NCBI GenBank assembly: GCA_963931925.1
Contig: OZ007581.1
Span: 24,380,543 to 24,444,542, forward strand
Length of the DNA stretch: 64,000 nucleotides
Reading direction: 5' to 3'
Origin: Onchidella celtica
Taxonomy: Eukaryota; Mollusca; Gastropoda; Systellommatophora; Onchidiidae
Below the pieces are notes generated by a model. The model did not search any database and was not told where the DNA came from. It saw only the letters and a list, made by a program, of their open reading frames with translations. A program made the position numbers and the translations under genes. Numbering within the stretch: the stretch's first letter is position 1; each line of letters starts with the position of its first letter. Positions 1 to 10,639 of the stretch are shown piece by piece.

Positions 1-1172
1 TAAATGTAGTTTTAAAAAAGCAATGCATTTCGCCCCTTTTAGAAACAAACAGAAAAACCCTAAAAATGACTTCTAAACATAAACAAGAAAAGCAGATCTT
101 TATAAGCCATTTTTTGTAACAGCCACTAAGAAAATGCAAACCTCGATGAAAGTTAATGCGCACTTTGCAACACATACTGTATGCTCAATATAAAATTCTA
201 TCTCTCTCTCTCTCTAGCAACCATTCTTTATACCAACAGAGTTGGCGGTGAATTTTAAAAACTGACATTCTAAAACGTGCACATAATTATGTTCAAATTA
301 ACATAATATTCTTTAAAGACAATGGATAAATTTAATGTATCACAGTTCTTTGCCCTCTTCCGTTCAAATAATCTTTCATGATAAAGCCGGAGAACTGTTT
401 GTTTACAAGGTACCATGTTTTGCCCTGACGTCCAATTCCAACAAAACTATAAACAGTAAGATATAGCTAAACTTAGATGGTAATTTTATATCAGATGGCT
501 GATTACTCGCATTAATACGCTCCCCGCTTCCTCGTACCAGAAAAAAATTAAAGTTCGTTTCTATGGCAACATGACCCTCAGTCACAAAAATACGTCCGCC
601 TAATTTCAACAAATTTTCACCATTCAGAAAGCCAGCGGGCAATTCCTAACCTCGGGAGGAATCTCTATGTCGACAACGGCGGAAATGATTTTTTTTTTTT
701 TTTTTACAATCCAATCTCAATTTCCTGATGAATTCATAGGAAAGTTCGCCTGCCCCGGGGCGACTGGGGCTGATGCTGTTACTTTAAGTCAAGACCGAAA
801 ACAACACGGAAGAGCCACAGAATATGAAAGACAGCGGTATCTACCGCTAAAAAGACAGTCGAAGTGCGGCTGTTTTGTTGTTGTTGTTTTTAAATTCATT
901 TGCAATTTCATATGGTAGGTATCTGATGTCTAGTTTTTTTGTTTGTCTTTTTTTAAAATCTTTTTTTATACTTTTTTTCCAGTCTATATTAGTATTTTCT
1001 CTTTTCTATTTATTCAGTTTATACCATTTTACTTATTTACATAATATAAACATCTATCTATTACTTTTTATGCTGTTCTTTGAATTATTTACTTATATAT
1101 CCTATTCAGTTTTCTATAATTACTGCGCCTTGCATTCCAAATTGCATTTTAATCTGAGCCCAAATCTGAACT
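1..1172. other. AT-rich spacer, no gene seen
   Basis: I see no coding region here. The stretch is AT-rich with a short CT run near 199-216, a poly-T run near 690-705 and a T-rich segment at about 865-1110. The open frames present have low-complexity translations with no recognisable domain. Confidence 0.6.
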
Positions 1173-1330
1173 GAGTTCGAGTTTGGAGACACCGTGTTGA
1201 CACGATAACAATCACATTGTGCTAGGAACACGCAAGACGACAGACAGAATAATTATTGTAACAAAACGATGGGACAAAAGGCCTGGGAGACAATACCCGA
1301 AGCGCCCAACAACAATCCGCATCAAAATCT
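1173..1330 (+). repeat. Dispersed repeat family R1, copy a
   Basis: A stretch of about 155 bp that recurs at 7500-7655, 19629-19790, 55856-56018, 56019-56165 and, on the other strand, 60225-60408. Shared landmarks in order are GAGTTTGGAGA, a CACGATAACGG-like segment, CACATTGTGCTAGGAA, AAGCAAGAC, GACAGAATAAT and GCGCCCACCAACCA. No open frame is conserved and no RNA polymerase III boxes are obvious. It could be a SINE body, part of a longer transposon or a decayed MITE. The repeat itself is seen directly; its class is unknown. Confidence 0.75.
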
Positions 1331-2094
1331 GAAACCATAGCTTTCAAATTGATGGTCTGCAACCACGGCTGTTTCTGAAAGTTGTCCCATGTTTAGTCGG
1401 TTATGGTATTTGAAAATTGAACGCGAATTGTAATGACTGCAAAGCCCTTAGAGCTAGCATTGACTAGATCAAGCGCCTTGAAAATTTTATTCATTTTTAA
1501 AAATTTTTTTTCAAAAGGGAGGATAAAAGGATGTACAAAAGGTCGATAACCCGATCGAAAACAAAGTGTCTCCTAGCTAATTATCTTTCCTGTCTGACGT
1601 AGCCGTGACAAAATCATACAATTAAGAACAAAGATGGGTGGGGGTGGTCTGCTCAAAATGTGTGTGTGCGGGCGAGGAGCGGGGGGGGGGGGGCAGTTGA
1701 CAGCCGTCGTGGTAAACAAAAATAATGTTCCTCCAATTGATTTTACAAGCTGGTGGAGCAATGATAAGTCACCGCCAAGGGGGATAAATGGGGTGTGTGG
1801 GGGTGGGGTTGGCTATAAAGAGAAAAGAGTAAATAAGAAGAACAAAAAAGGACAGCAACCCGAGGTTAAGTATGCAAAGTATCTCTTCATTATATCTGTT
1901 CTGTTGCTGACAGTCAGCACCCCCCTGTTTCATCGCATTTCTAGATCATCCTGGAGCAGCAGAATAATACGCATAATTAAAAGTAAAAAGATCAGTTTTG
2001 CCCTCAGCACAATGATTATTCATCTCAACAACACACTTTAGTTAGATGTCTGCCACATTTCAGAAAGGTTCCTAACCATGTCACTTCAAGTATG
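1331..2094. other. Spacer with G-rich tracts, no gene seen
   Basis: Contains G-rich tracts around 1635-1692, including a long G run near 1681-1692, and an A/T-rich run near 1500. No domain is recognisable in any frame. Confidence 0.5.
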
Positions 2095-2240
2095 CCTGTT
2101 GTTGAGTTTACTGAGTTACGCTATATTATGTTTATGTAATGATGTGTATGGTGTTTGTGCTGTGTATGGGCTCTTAAACGCTCTGTGAACAAGAATTTCC
2201 CCCATGGGATAATAAAGTGATTCTTATCTTATCTTACTGT
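2095..2240 (+). mobile_element. LINE-type 3' tail relic
   Basis: The segment AAGAATTTCCCCCATGGG followed by ATAATAAAGTGATTCT and then a TTATC repeat at about 2190-2236 resembles the 3' end of L2/CR1-type non-LTR retrotransposons, or of SINEs that borrow such tails. These end in a stem-forming 'tttcccc..tggga' plus short tandem repeats. No reverse transcriptase is visible upstream, so it is a severely 5'-truncated copy or a SINE tail. The tail motif is seen; the family assignment is inference. Confidence 0.5.
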
Positions 2241-3101
2241 CTGGGCAGAGCATTAAAAATTTATAAGCCACTGCTGTGCGATAAGAGGGGAAAACTATGC
2301 GTCATTGTGCTAATCTCTTGGCCTAAGTCATTGCCCTATCCATGGTGCATCTATTAAAAATCATTCAAAAGTGCCAAGCCATTATCCTGGAAATAAAACT
2401 TTCTGTAATGGCCTAAACCTAACTCATTCATAGACGTAGGCCATTTTTGTTCTGGGATTGTTTCAGTCAACGTGGATGATGGCCACTTTTACCCAGAGTA
2501 GTTTTGGCGTAAGTCTGACTGCATTGCAAAAGAATTTATATAAGTTTTTTGCGATTTTCTCAGAAGTGCAAAAAATGACATTCCAAAAGGTCAGCACCAT
2601 GACGTATGGCAGGATTTAAGATTTTTTTTTTTTTTTACTTAAAGGTCCTTTGTGATTCTTACTGCCTGACAGTGCATTGATAAGTCACTGCCAGTAAAAA
2701 GATGGAAAAAAAATGGTTATAGAAAGAGAAAAGGTCGACACCGCCATCTGGCAACAGCACAACGTGGCCTCACATCTGGGTTAGTAGGACGCGGTGTACG
2801 CCAGGGAAAATTTCTAAGACTCAGCAGTCTCACCACGTTTGATGCAAATAATGCAAGGAGCTTAAGTTCCTTGAAATAATGACAGAAGCTGGTAGGGGAA
2901 AAAATCACGATCGCCGGAGTTTTGTTTTGATTTATTTTGTTTCTTATTCTGTCGTGCAAGCGCCAAACTTACTTATCGATTGACAAGGTAGATGGGAAAA
3001 AAAGTGTTTCTTTGATGTCTGTAAATAACATTTCGGCCTCCTAAAATGACAGGTTTCATCTTCATCTACCGGCTGAACGTGAGTTTGCTACACACTACAC
3101 A
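2241..3101. other. Spacer, no gene seen
   Basis: AT-rich sequence with a poly-T run near 2621-2636. A weak similarity links about 2212-2275 (GTGATTCTTA then ACTGtCTG) to about 2651-2693 (GTGATTCTTACTGcCTG). This may be an old repeat, but I cannot bound it. No coding signal is seen. Confidence 0.45.
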
Positions 3102-3310
3102 CTACTTCCACAGGCCTTCTCAATTGTGTGTCATAGTATCAAGCAGATTCTGTATGTAATTTGTTCGTATTGCTGAAACGAAGAAATGTTGTATCTCTAA
3201 AAGCTATAAACATTTAAAACTTCAAACATAGATTTCTCAAAAGTTGATTAAAGGGAGTTAGAATCTTGTCACTCCAAAGGAGCGATTTGAGATGTTGCGG
3301 TTAGAGAACA
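3102..3310 (+). repeat. Dispersed repeat family R3, copy 1
   Basis: About 200 bp sharing an ordered series of blocks with 52701-52912 and 58558-58755. The blocks are CTACTTCCACAGGCC, TTGTGTGTCA, TATCAAGC, a TGTAATTTGTxxxTATT block, AAACTT near a CTCAAAAGTT block, and TTGTCACTCCAAAGG. All three copies lie on the plus strand and are diverged. No coding frame or tRNA-like head is apparent, so the class is unknown. Confidence 0.65.
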
Positions 3311-3546
3311 ACACCCTCAAATTCCAATGAGTAATCCGCGAACTGTGGTATGATTAACGCGCCCACAAACCAACCACACCTTTTCTGTGCCATAAACTTT
3401 GTCAAATTTCTGCGGCAAGTCTCATCCGCTCCCCACATTTTGTTTTGTGTTGTTGTTGTTGTTTTTTAATCGCCGAAACTGAAGGGCGCATTGGCAAGCA
3501 GATTTAAAGAGTTCAGAAACATTCGTGGGTATTTTTCCTAATAGAC

Positions 3547-3850
3547 TGCTGTTACATGCACGTACGCACCCCAAGCGCTTTGCACTAGGGGCGCCTAAGT
3601 TTACGTACCTATCCCTAATCCCGGCCTTATCCCCAACCCTAAATCTTATCGAATCCCTAACCTTGTCCCCCTACCTTTTCAACCAAAAAACAGGAAGGAA
3701 ACAAAAAGAAAATCTGAAAGAATAATTAATTAGGGCTGTTGTTAAAAGTATTTCGGGAGGAGGTCTCTAGCTCTGGAGTCATAAACGGCATTAAAAGACG
3801 TATCCCTTGCGCAAACAAACTAGGGGGCCATACGTACTCGTAACAATATT
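3547..3850 (+). mobile_element. MITE family M1, copy A
   Basis: A non-coding element of about 300 bp with similar inverted ends. The left end reads CACGTACGCACCCCAAGCGC and continues with a TTTGC block. The right end, reversed, reads TACGTATGGCCCCCTAG and then a TTTGCGC block. The interior has a run of 'ccctaa/cccaaccctaaat' segments, a C/T-rich stretch, CAACCAAAAAACAGGA, an AACAAAAAGAAAA block and AATTAATTAGGGCTGT. Further copies lie at 26344-26652 (same orientation) and, reversed, at 19801-20080 and 53768-54055. Small size, inverted ends and lack of coding capacity fit a MITE. No clear target duplication was found. Confidence 0.75.
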
Positions 3851-5501
3851 CTTCCTTTCACAATAACAAAAGTTAAAACAACATAAACCGACAGACGTTC
3901 TAGGGATATGATCTGCAAAGTACCACTTCCAACTCTCCGCAAACTGGTAAATCAGCGAATGTCAGATTTGTTCTGGTATGAGTATTTAATGGTGCGCATG
4001 TGTGGTACATTAACCCAGAAACCTGTTGCTCCCATACAAAAATTATGATGTTATCGTCCTTTGCCAAGTGTGCCACGTTTTATCTCAGCAATCGTGTTGG
4101 TGTTCGGAAAAACTGTCGTATCTCCAGTATCAAATATTTCTGTGAGTTTAAACTTAATGGACACGCACGTTGAGATTTGATATACTTTGACATCCACGGA
4201 ATGCAAAGGCCAACACAATATTAAATTTATCAACATGCACAAGTGCGAGAAAACAAATTTCATAAACAAAGCGGCTTAACTGCTAGTTACCGATAATGAA
4301 TGTTCACCCCTGGAATACTGAAGTCAACACAATACTAAAATGTATCAATATGCACCCGTGGGACAAAGCAACTTTCATAAAATCAATGTTCTGCAATAAT
4401 ATAGTAATATGTCACCTATATTCATATAATGAAACAGCTGGCATAAAAACAAGTCGGTCAAGCATACAACTGAACTAAAAAAATACATAGATATAATAAT
4501 AATAATCAAGAAGTGCACACGGTGCCAAGGCACTTTCATGACCGAAAATGTGGACGCCCTGCCAGCGGATGAGATGTCATTGATACATAGCCGTCACATA
4601 AGACTGTCGTAAGTTAAAATTTGATACAAGTCAGTTTCCACAGAATATTGTAAATATTATACGATGTTTTGCGCTGATTTCATCAAATTAGAAACGAACG
4701 GCCAGAATGCTAAATATTGCACACCAATGTCTGTTCCAGACAGGACAACTGATGATGAGGTTTGCATTGGCCTTTCTTGTCCTCCTTGAAGACAAGGCTA
4801 ATTTTAAATACTATCATGTAATCCCACACTCCGACGCCCAGCCTCCAATCAAAAGCGCCAATCCGCTCCCAGACCATTAATAATGCAGTCTTGACACTTT
4901 GGGACTCTCTAATCCGATGACATCTTACCCTGATAAACGTCTCTGTTGGCTTTTACAAAAACTATGAAAAATGTGATAGATCATTGTAAATGTTCGTGGT
5001 GCAGTGAAGATGTTAATGTTTTTCTCTTACAACTTTACATCTAAAGATGCGTTCAAGCAAAAATAATCATCTAGAGCGTGAACCTGTAAACACCTAAAAC
5101 TTGGTGGCTACCTGATAAAAGATTATGAAATGTTTATGAAATGTTGTAAACTACTTCCATTTTTTTTCGATAAATTACGTGACCGTGGACACATAAATTT
5201 CGGACAAAGGCCAGTCTTCAATATTATTCAATTACGATTGGCTGCAAAGAAATAAGCGCATTTTCGTCCAGTAGAATCAAAAAGTGCGATCCGAAATTTT
5301 GTTCTTCGAATCTCTTTTCGCAGTAATGCCAGAAAATCAACAGTAAATAAAATATCAGACCTCTGTAGTCTCCAATTCAACGGACTAACTTGTAATAATA
5401 ATAAAAAATAATTAATTAAATACATAAACAAATCTGTTACTTAAACGTAAAAGAAAGCCCCTTCCTTGGCAATAGGCACAAAAACTACTGGCTGAATGGT
5501 A
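3851..5501. other. AT-rich spacer with one internal duplication
   Basis: No gene is recognised. The main structure is a diverged direct repeat of about 75 bp: about 4199-4272 (gaatgcaaaggccAACACAATA) and about 4312-4386 (gaatactgaagtcAACACAATA). Each continues through a TATCAAxATGCAC block and a TTTCATAAA block. Confidence 0.45.
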
Positions 5502-5688
5502 AAGCTGGGTTTTCATAAGAACGGAAATGGAAATGTCAAAAACCCATTGAACAGTGAAATAGAACGAATGTTTTCATGTGTATGAAAACCGCATTTCCGT
5601 ACAGACGAAAACATTCTTTCTGTTTCACTACTTGAAGGGGTTTTAACGTTTCAGTTGCTTTTCCGTACACAAGAAACCCCAGCTTAAA
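5498..5688. mobile_element. MITE family M2, copy 1 (TTAA-associated palindrome)
   Basis: A palindromic non-coding element of about 185 bp. The left end AAGCTGGGTTT (5502-5512) is mirrored by AAACCCCAGCTT (5674-5685). The interior is also self-complementary: GTGTATGAAAACCGC, GCATTTCCGTAC, and GAAACATT-like blocks either side of a 'gaaatagaacgaatg' segment. The right end overlaps TTAA (5684-5687). A second copy at 62769-62956 starts directly at TTAA. TTAA flanks are characteristic of piggyBac-mobilised elements, so this is probably a piggyBac-type MITE. The duplication on the left of this copy is imperfect (GTAA). Confidence 0.65.
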
Positions 5689-5723
5689 GCGGAAACGGAA
5701 AAGTAAAAAACCCTTATGTTATA

Positions 5724-5776
5724 CGCATGGTGCGTTGATCACCGATCACCTAGATGCCCAACCAACGCACCATGCG
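5724..5776. repeat. Perfect 14-bp inverted repeat (hairpin)
   Basis: CGCATGGTGCGTTG at 5724-5737 is perfectly complementary to CAACGCACCATGCG at 5763-5776, with a 25-base loop that carries two near-identical GATCACC segments. It lies 36 bp after the M2 element. It may be an internal hairpin of another small element or a recombination product. There is no coding context to suggest a regulatory role. Confidence 0.7.
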
Positions 5777-7121
5777 TCGATCATCATTTTCGTAATTTCA
5801 CCTGTGTGTGAAAAATCCTGGCCACAGCAGCAGACACACCAAATCACACTGAATGGTACATAACATAAAACTTCTAATTTTTCCCATCACTATGATATAC
5901 AACAACATGAACTTTGTGTATGTTTTCCTCTTGTTTTTGTTATTTGAAAATGTACATCTAAGTAGAGTTACGCTCTGTGTTTGTGTCCCTTAAGCACCTG
6001 GTGCTAAATGGCCTGGGACAGAAAGAATTTAAGTAGTGAAATAGAATGTTTTAATGTATAAGGAAATGCCGTATTGAATTAGCTGGCGTGGTAACATGTT
6101 GACTAAACGGAGAATTGAGCAAGACACTCGGCGAAAGAGTTGAAACATCCGTGAGGGTATCACTCATCAGGTTTCAAGTTGGCGCTCAAGCCGGAAGACT
6201 GGGTTGGAGAATACTGAGATATTCACAAGTTCAAGGTTTTCACGCAGAAACTGTTGAAACAAATTCTGTGGGCCCTTTTTGCACTTTGCCGACAACTACA
6301 ATAAGATATCTCTGTGACTAACTTGAGAACAGGATCTGCGTTTCAGATGCAAGGGAAACTGGCTCAAGTTTTGCCAGCTATAAAGATAAAGAGGAGGGAT
6401 GAGAAAGAGAGAGAGGCAGACAGACAGACAGACAGACACAGAGAGAGACAGACAGAGACACAGACAAAAAGAAACGGACCGTCAGAGAGTTAAAGCCTTA
6501 CATCTTTCGGTAGAATCTCCCCCCCCCCCTCCCCCCTCCCTGTTCTTCACCATGACTTAATTTTCCGCCTTAACATAAACATAAAAGCCCTTGCACTTTC
6601 AGGTATAGTTAACAACCAGAACAGATATGTATATCTTACAAGATCAATATCAAATGCTGGCAATGCAGCCCCGACATTACAAATGAAGTTTTACTGTATT
6701 ATAAACACAGCTATTAATCGGTAAGTGAACCCACAAATCAAATCGATTGGCTGGTTGCTAATGCACCTCGCATAATACACAGCTGGGACACTGAGTTGAG
6801 TGCATAGATATTAATCTATTCGTTCATTCTCTTTTCTAACGTTAAACTCGGTCAACTTATCTGTTTTGTCTAAAAGAGACGCATCAAACCCGAGACACGG
6901 AATACCGAGACGGTTCAATTCGCCAAATTCCGTCAGTCGACTTATGCGCATATCATCCACGTCAACAATGCAATAATTCGCACCACGTCCCTTCATAATT
7001 GAACGAAAAGAGACTGGTGCCACAGAGCTCTGTGAGTAGTACTATCGCGCAACGTTGGGGACATAATACAAATGGTAAACGAAAGAATGGTCCGTCTCGG
7101 CATTCTGTGTCTCTGGTGAAA
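5777..7121. other. Spacer with ACAG microsatellite, no gene seen
   Basis: Includes a CAGA/ACAG-rich simple repeat at about 6416-6470 and a C-rich run near 6518-6539. Open frames are short and have no recognisable domain. Confidence 0.5.
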
Positions 7122-7310
7122 CTAAGCCTAAGTGCGCACTGGCCGATTTTAATCGTCAAATAGTTACATGGTGACGTGCCGACATAGAATTTCAGTGACA
7201 TTCAACTACATGACAAGGTAGTTGAATGGTGGGCAAGGTCTCATTGAAACTCAAATGACGTGACGTCACTGTCCAACTAGGTCAAAATCTGCTGGTGTGC
7301 GCCTGGGCTA
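7122..7310. mobile_element. Short inverted-repeat element (MITE) with central hairpin
   Basis: The left end AAGCCTAAGTGCGCACTGGC followed by CGATTTT is mirrored by the reversed right end TAGCCCAGGCGCACACCAGC followed by AGATTTT. Inside is a perfect 11-bp stem, CATTCAACTAC (7199-7209) against GTAGTTGAATG (7218-7228), with an 8-base loop. At about 190 bp with no open frame it fits a MITE or foldback element. I could not identify a target duplication or superfamily. Confidence 0.6.
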
Positions 7311-7499
7311 ATTGACTCATCACTATAAGCCGATTTAGGCGCCTCACTCGAAACACACCCCCTTCAAATGGTACCGGAGAAAAATAGTCTTTGTTAATTA
7401 TCACTAATTTGGCATTTTACCCCCTTTCTTAAAAGCTCCTATTTACAGTCAAGTAGCTGGTCACCGTCTGTCAAACGGGGGAAGGGAGAGAAACGAGCC

Positions 7500-7655
7500 C
7501 AGTTTGAGTCTGAGTGTCGACAAAGCACGTCGACACGATGACGGCTATACAGTGCTAGGAAGAAGCAAGACCACAGACAGAAAATACACTGCAGAGTGAT
7601 AGGATAGAAGGAGACCCTACCATACGCGCCCACCAACCATCTGCGATGAAATCAG
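7500..7655 (+). repeat. Dispersed repeat family R1, copy b
   Basis: This copy keeps the full set of R1 landmarks: GAAGAAGCAAGACCACAGAC, AGTGATAGGATAGAAGGAGA, CCCTACCA and CGCGCCCACCAACCATCTGC. It is preceded by AAAGCACGTCGACACGATGA, which also occurs reversed in the copy at 60225-60408. A partial echo (GCTAGGAAGAAGCAGGACAT) follows at about 7698-7718. Confidence 0.7.
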
Positions 7656-8143
7656 AAATCTGACAACTGACACCTGGACCAGACAATGGTCATACTCAGC
7701 TAGGAAGAAGCAGGACATAGAATATACCAATGCTTAGTTCTTGTTTGTGTTCCATCCCCACTTTTCGCACAACTGAGAAATTCCACGTTCAACGTTTCTG
7801 GCTTTCGCATCATGAAAAGGAGTTAGAATAAATCGGAACTGTGAAACAACTAGATAGCTAGACAGCTGCCACAGCGCATTTTAAACAAGTGTCAAGGTGT
7901 GCATTTGTTATACCTGTTCTACACACTATAACATCTCCAGTTTTTTGTTTTTTTTGTTTTTTCAGAAAATGGAGACAGAAGAAACAAGAACTAAGGTGGC
8001 AAACATGGCAGAATGATAGGATGAAGGAGGCCCTGCTAAAAAGGGTCTATTGGCCACCGGCAGAAATTCGATCTGGTACTGAATTAGTTGAACCTCGAGA
8101 CGCGACAGCATTATTTTTCTAACAATTTGTGTTACGTATGGGC

Positions 8144-8641
8144 TGTACTTTAATGCTGGGCACGGTACCGACACCAGTGTCGACTCTTTAGGTACTGGCC
8201 CTCATCCTGCGACTCCGACACCAGAATGTGGTACCGGTACTGTAGCCGACACTGCAGCGGCTCTCTAGTTTTGTTTCTCATTACCACTGCCTAATTTATA
8301 TTTAATGCGTGTGAACATTACATTACAGATTCTCAACATTTAGAGAATTAATTCTGCATCCCCGACATAGCAGTCCCGTATCACTACCCCACACTTATTT
8401 AGACAGGAGTTCGACTGTTCGTCTTTGTATCATGCAAATCCTCTGGTTCAATGCCAGAGTCGGGGTCTCGGTGTTGTGACGTTACCCCTCGGGCCAGTGT
8501 CGGAACCTTTCAGGAAGGACTCGTGACGATATTGGAGTCGGTGTCAGTGTCGATTCCAACGCAAAGTTATGGTGTCGGAGTCTGGAGTCGCGACACTGAA
8601 AAAGTGCTGGTACCGCCCAGTCCTACTGTACTTTATAATGC
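8144..8641. mobile_element. Foldback element rich in GGTACC and GTGTCG
   Basis: An element of about 470 bp with inverted ends. The left end is GCTGGGCACGGTACCGACAC (8155-8174) and the reversed right end is ACTGGGCGGTACCAGCAC (8604-8621). The subterminal parts repeat GTGTCGACTC and GGAGTC motifs in both orientations. The flanks read GTACTTTAATGC (8144-8155) and GTACTTTATAATGC (8628-8641), which may be a diverged target duplication. There is no transposase frame, so it is a non-autonomous element of unknown superfamily. Confidence 0.55.
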
Positions 8642-10535
8642 TTGCCATTGCTGCGTTTATTTTTTGGATCTTACGCAGTGACGTATGGATAAAGTTTTCG
8701 GGGAAAACAAAAGAAGCTGAAAAAAACAACAAAACAACGACATCGTAACCCGATAGACGACTTGCTTAAAATGCCTTGTGCCACTTATCAAGCTGCGCCG
8801 CAGTTCCGACTATGGAGGGGCGCACGGCTGGGAACCGCTAGGAGAACAGCTGCATGTATTCAGAATGTCCACTGTGGAATAGACTGGAAATCCCAACGTT
8901 TACACGTGGGGGTTTTAATTAACTGAGATCTAACTACAACCTCCACGTTCATTTCCATTGTCAAGACTGTCTTGATTGAGACAGCTAACGGAAAGAGATA
9001 GACCTCGCATTGCAAAACAGACTTTACCCAGTGCCCCCCCCCCTTCCCCTTCCCCGCCTCACTGTTTCCACTGAACGATGCGATGGCCCTCGCAGTTTGA
9101 AGAATTGCGTAAAGTCAGAGTTTTGTTCAATACGCTTCAAAATAGAAACTTGCATGAAAACGCCCACAAACAATACACCCATATGACAGTTATACATAAT
9201 AAACTTATGAGTGAGAGAGAGAGCCATTTTCATGACAAACTCTCAAAATCGGCAAAATGTCGCATACAACAATATGGCACCCATCAATATTATGTACATC
9301 ACATATTGTTTTGTTTTGTTTTGTTGTTTCAACCACATAGTTACCTATGTATAAATAATATGCATCCATCTCGCCTGGTTCTCAAACTAGCAGGCAAAAT
9401 ACGGTCCAGACGAAACCACAACTACAGGAGCAAACATATCACCGCTTTCCTGTTTTTTAAGGTGATTCTCAGAATTTGTCCACAACAAAATATAGGGTTG
9501 GTTTTATACCAGCTGAACGGGCTGGTTTTATACCATACACATGTTCACAGACAACAACTCCTATTGTATAGCTATCTAAGAATTTCAGCGAATGCGCAAT
9601 TTTTTATTCAGAGCACATTAACCCACGACGGCTATTATTAGACCAGGGCACCTTGAAACAGATGAAGTTTTCACATTCACATTATGCACGACCAACACTT
9701 TTCGCTCATTTTCTCAAAGCTTAGCTTTTCGTCACAGAGGCGCGATACACAACTAGACCTCTTCAATATACACTCCTGAGATAAGTTTTCCCAAGTTTTA
9801 TCCACTTAAATAAATATTATCTTGATTACACATCTTGATTAGATATAAACACAGTATTTAAATGTTGATGTTGTAAAATCAATACGGCAGACGGGTCTAA
9901 CACATGGATGTGGCGTTTGGAAGTGTATGCCATGTTAATGCCCAAAAAAGTGGGTGCGTTTCATTTTCTTTCCCTCCACCTTCAGAAAAGTGGGAGTCTT
10001 TGCCATTCTGTGCACCAACTAAGGATACACTTCAAAAACATCTCATTCGTATCATGAACTGCTTTACCCGATGCTCTGTCGCCCCGAGGTTCCACTTACC
10101 TAACACGGTGTTTTTATAAAGAAAATCAAATTACAGCAGTAATCAGATAATAACACGATATAAATAGAACGAAATCCTTCAGCGTTATAACCTGTTTCAT
10201 CCTTGCCCACCCACTCCAAGGAAACAGAACGTTATGAGTAGCTGGAGAACACACACACACGTATGAAAACTCTGGCCTGCTTTTGCACCCTATGACAGGG
10301 CACGCTTGTGTGTGCAGTGCACTGCAGTGGGTTTTTTTTTTTTTTTAAATACTGCACAAGTGGCAGACAAACACAGGGATATAGGGGAAAAAAGGGACGG
10401 GGGTGTTCTCTGCCGGAGTGGATTGCCCGGCTGGTTGTGACCTGTTGTTGGATAATAGGGGAGTTTGGGTTGGGGAGTGGGGTGGTACTAAAGGGGTGGG
10501 GTCAGTCCTGAAGGCAATGGTGACTAGAGGGGAAG

Positions 10536-10537
<2 letters not shown>
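8642..10537. other. Spacer, no gene seen
   Basis: The longest open frame here (9078-9641, plus strand) translates to a composition without recognisable domains and looks like chance. A poly-T run lies at about 10331-10346 and a C run near 9034-9042. I see no promoter or RNA gene. Confidence 0.5.

Positions 10538-10597
<60 letters not shown>
10538..10597. repeat. (GA)n microsatellite
   Basis: About 60 bp of nearly perfect AG dinucleotide repeat, followed by purine-rich sequence to about 10630. The open frames across it are repeat translations. Confidence 0.95.
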
Positions 10598-10599
<2 letters not shown>

Positions 10600-10639
10600 A
10601 ATTGGGGGAGGGGGAGAGAGGGAGGAGAAAGGGTGTTGT

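Noticed and set aside
9078..9641. 187-codon open frame on the plus strand
   Set aside because: No recognisable motif, AT-biased residue use, no supporting context; probably chance.
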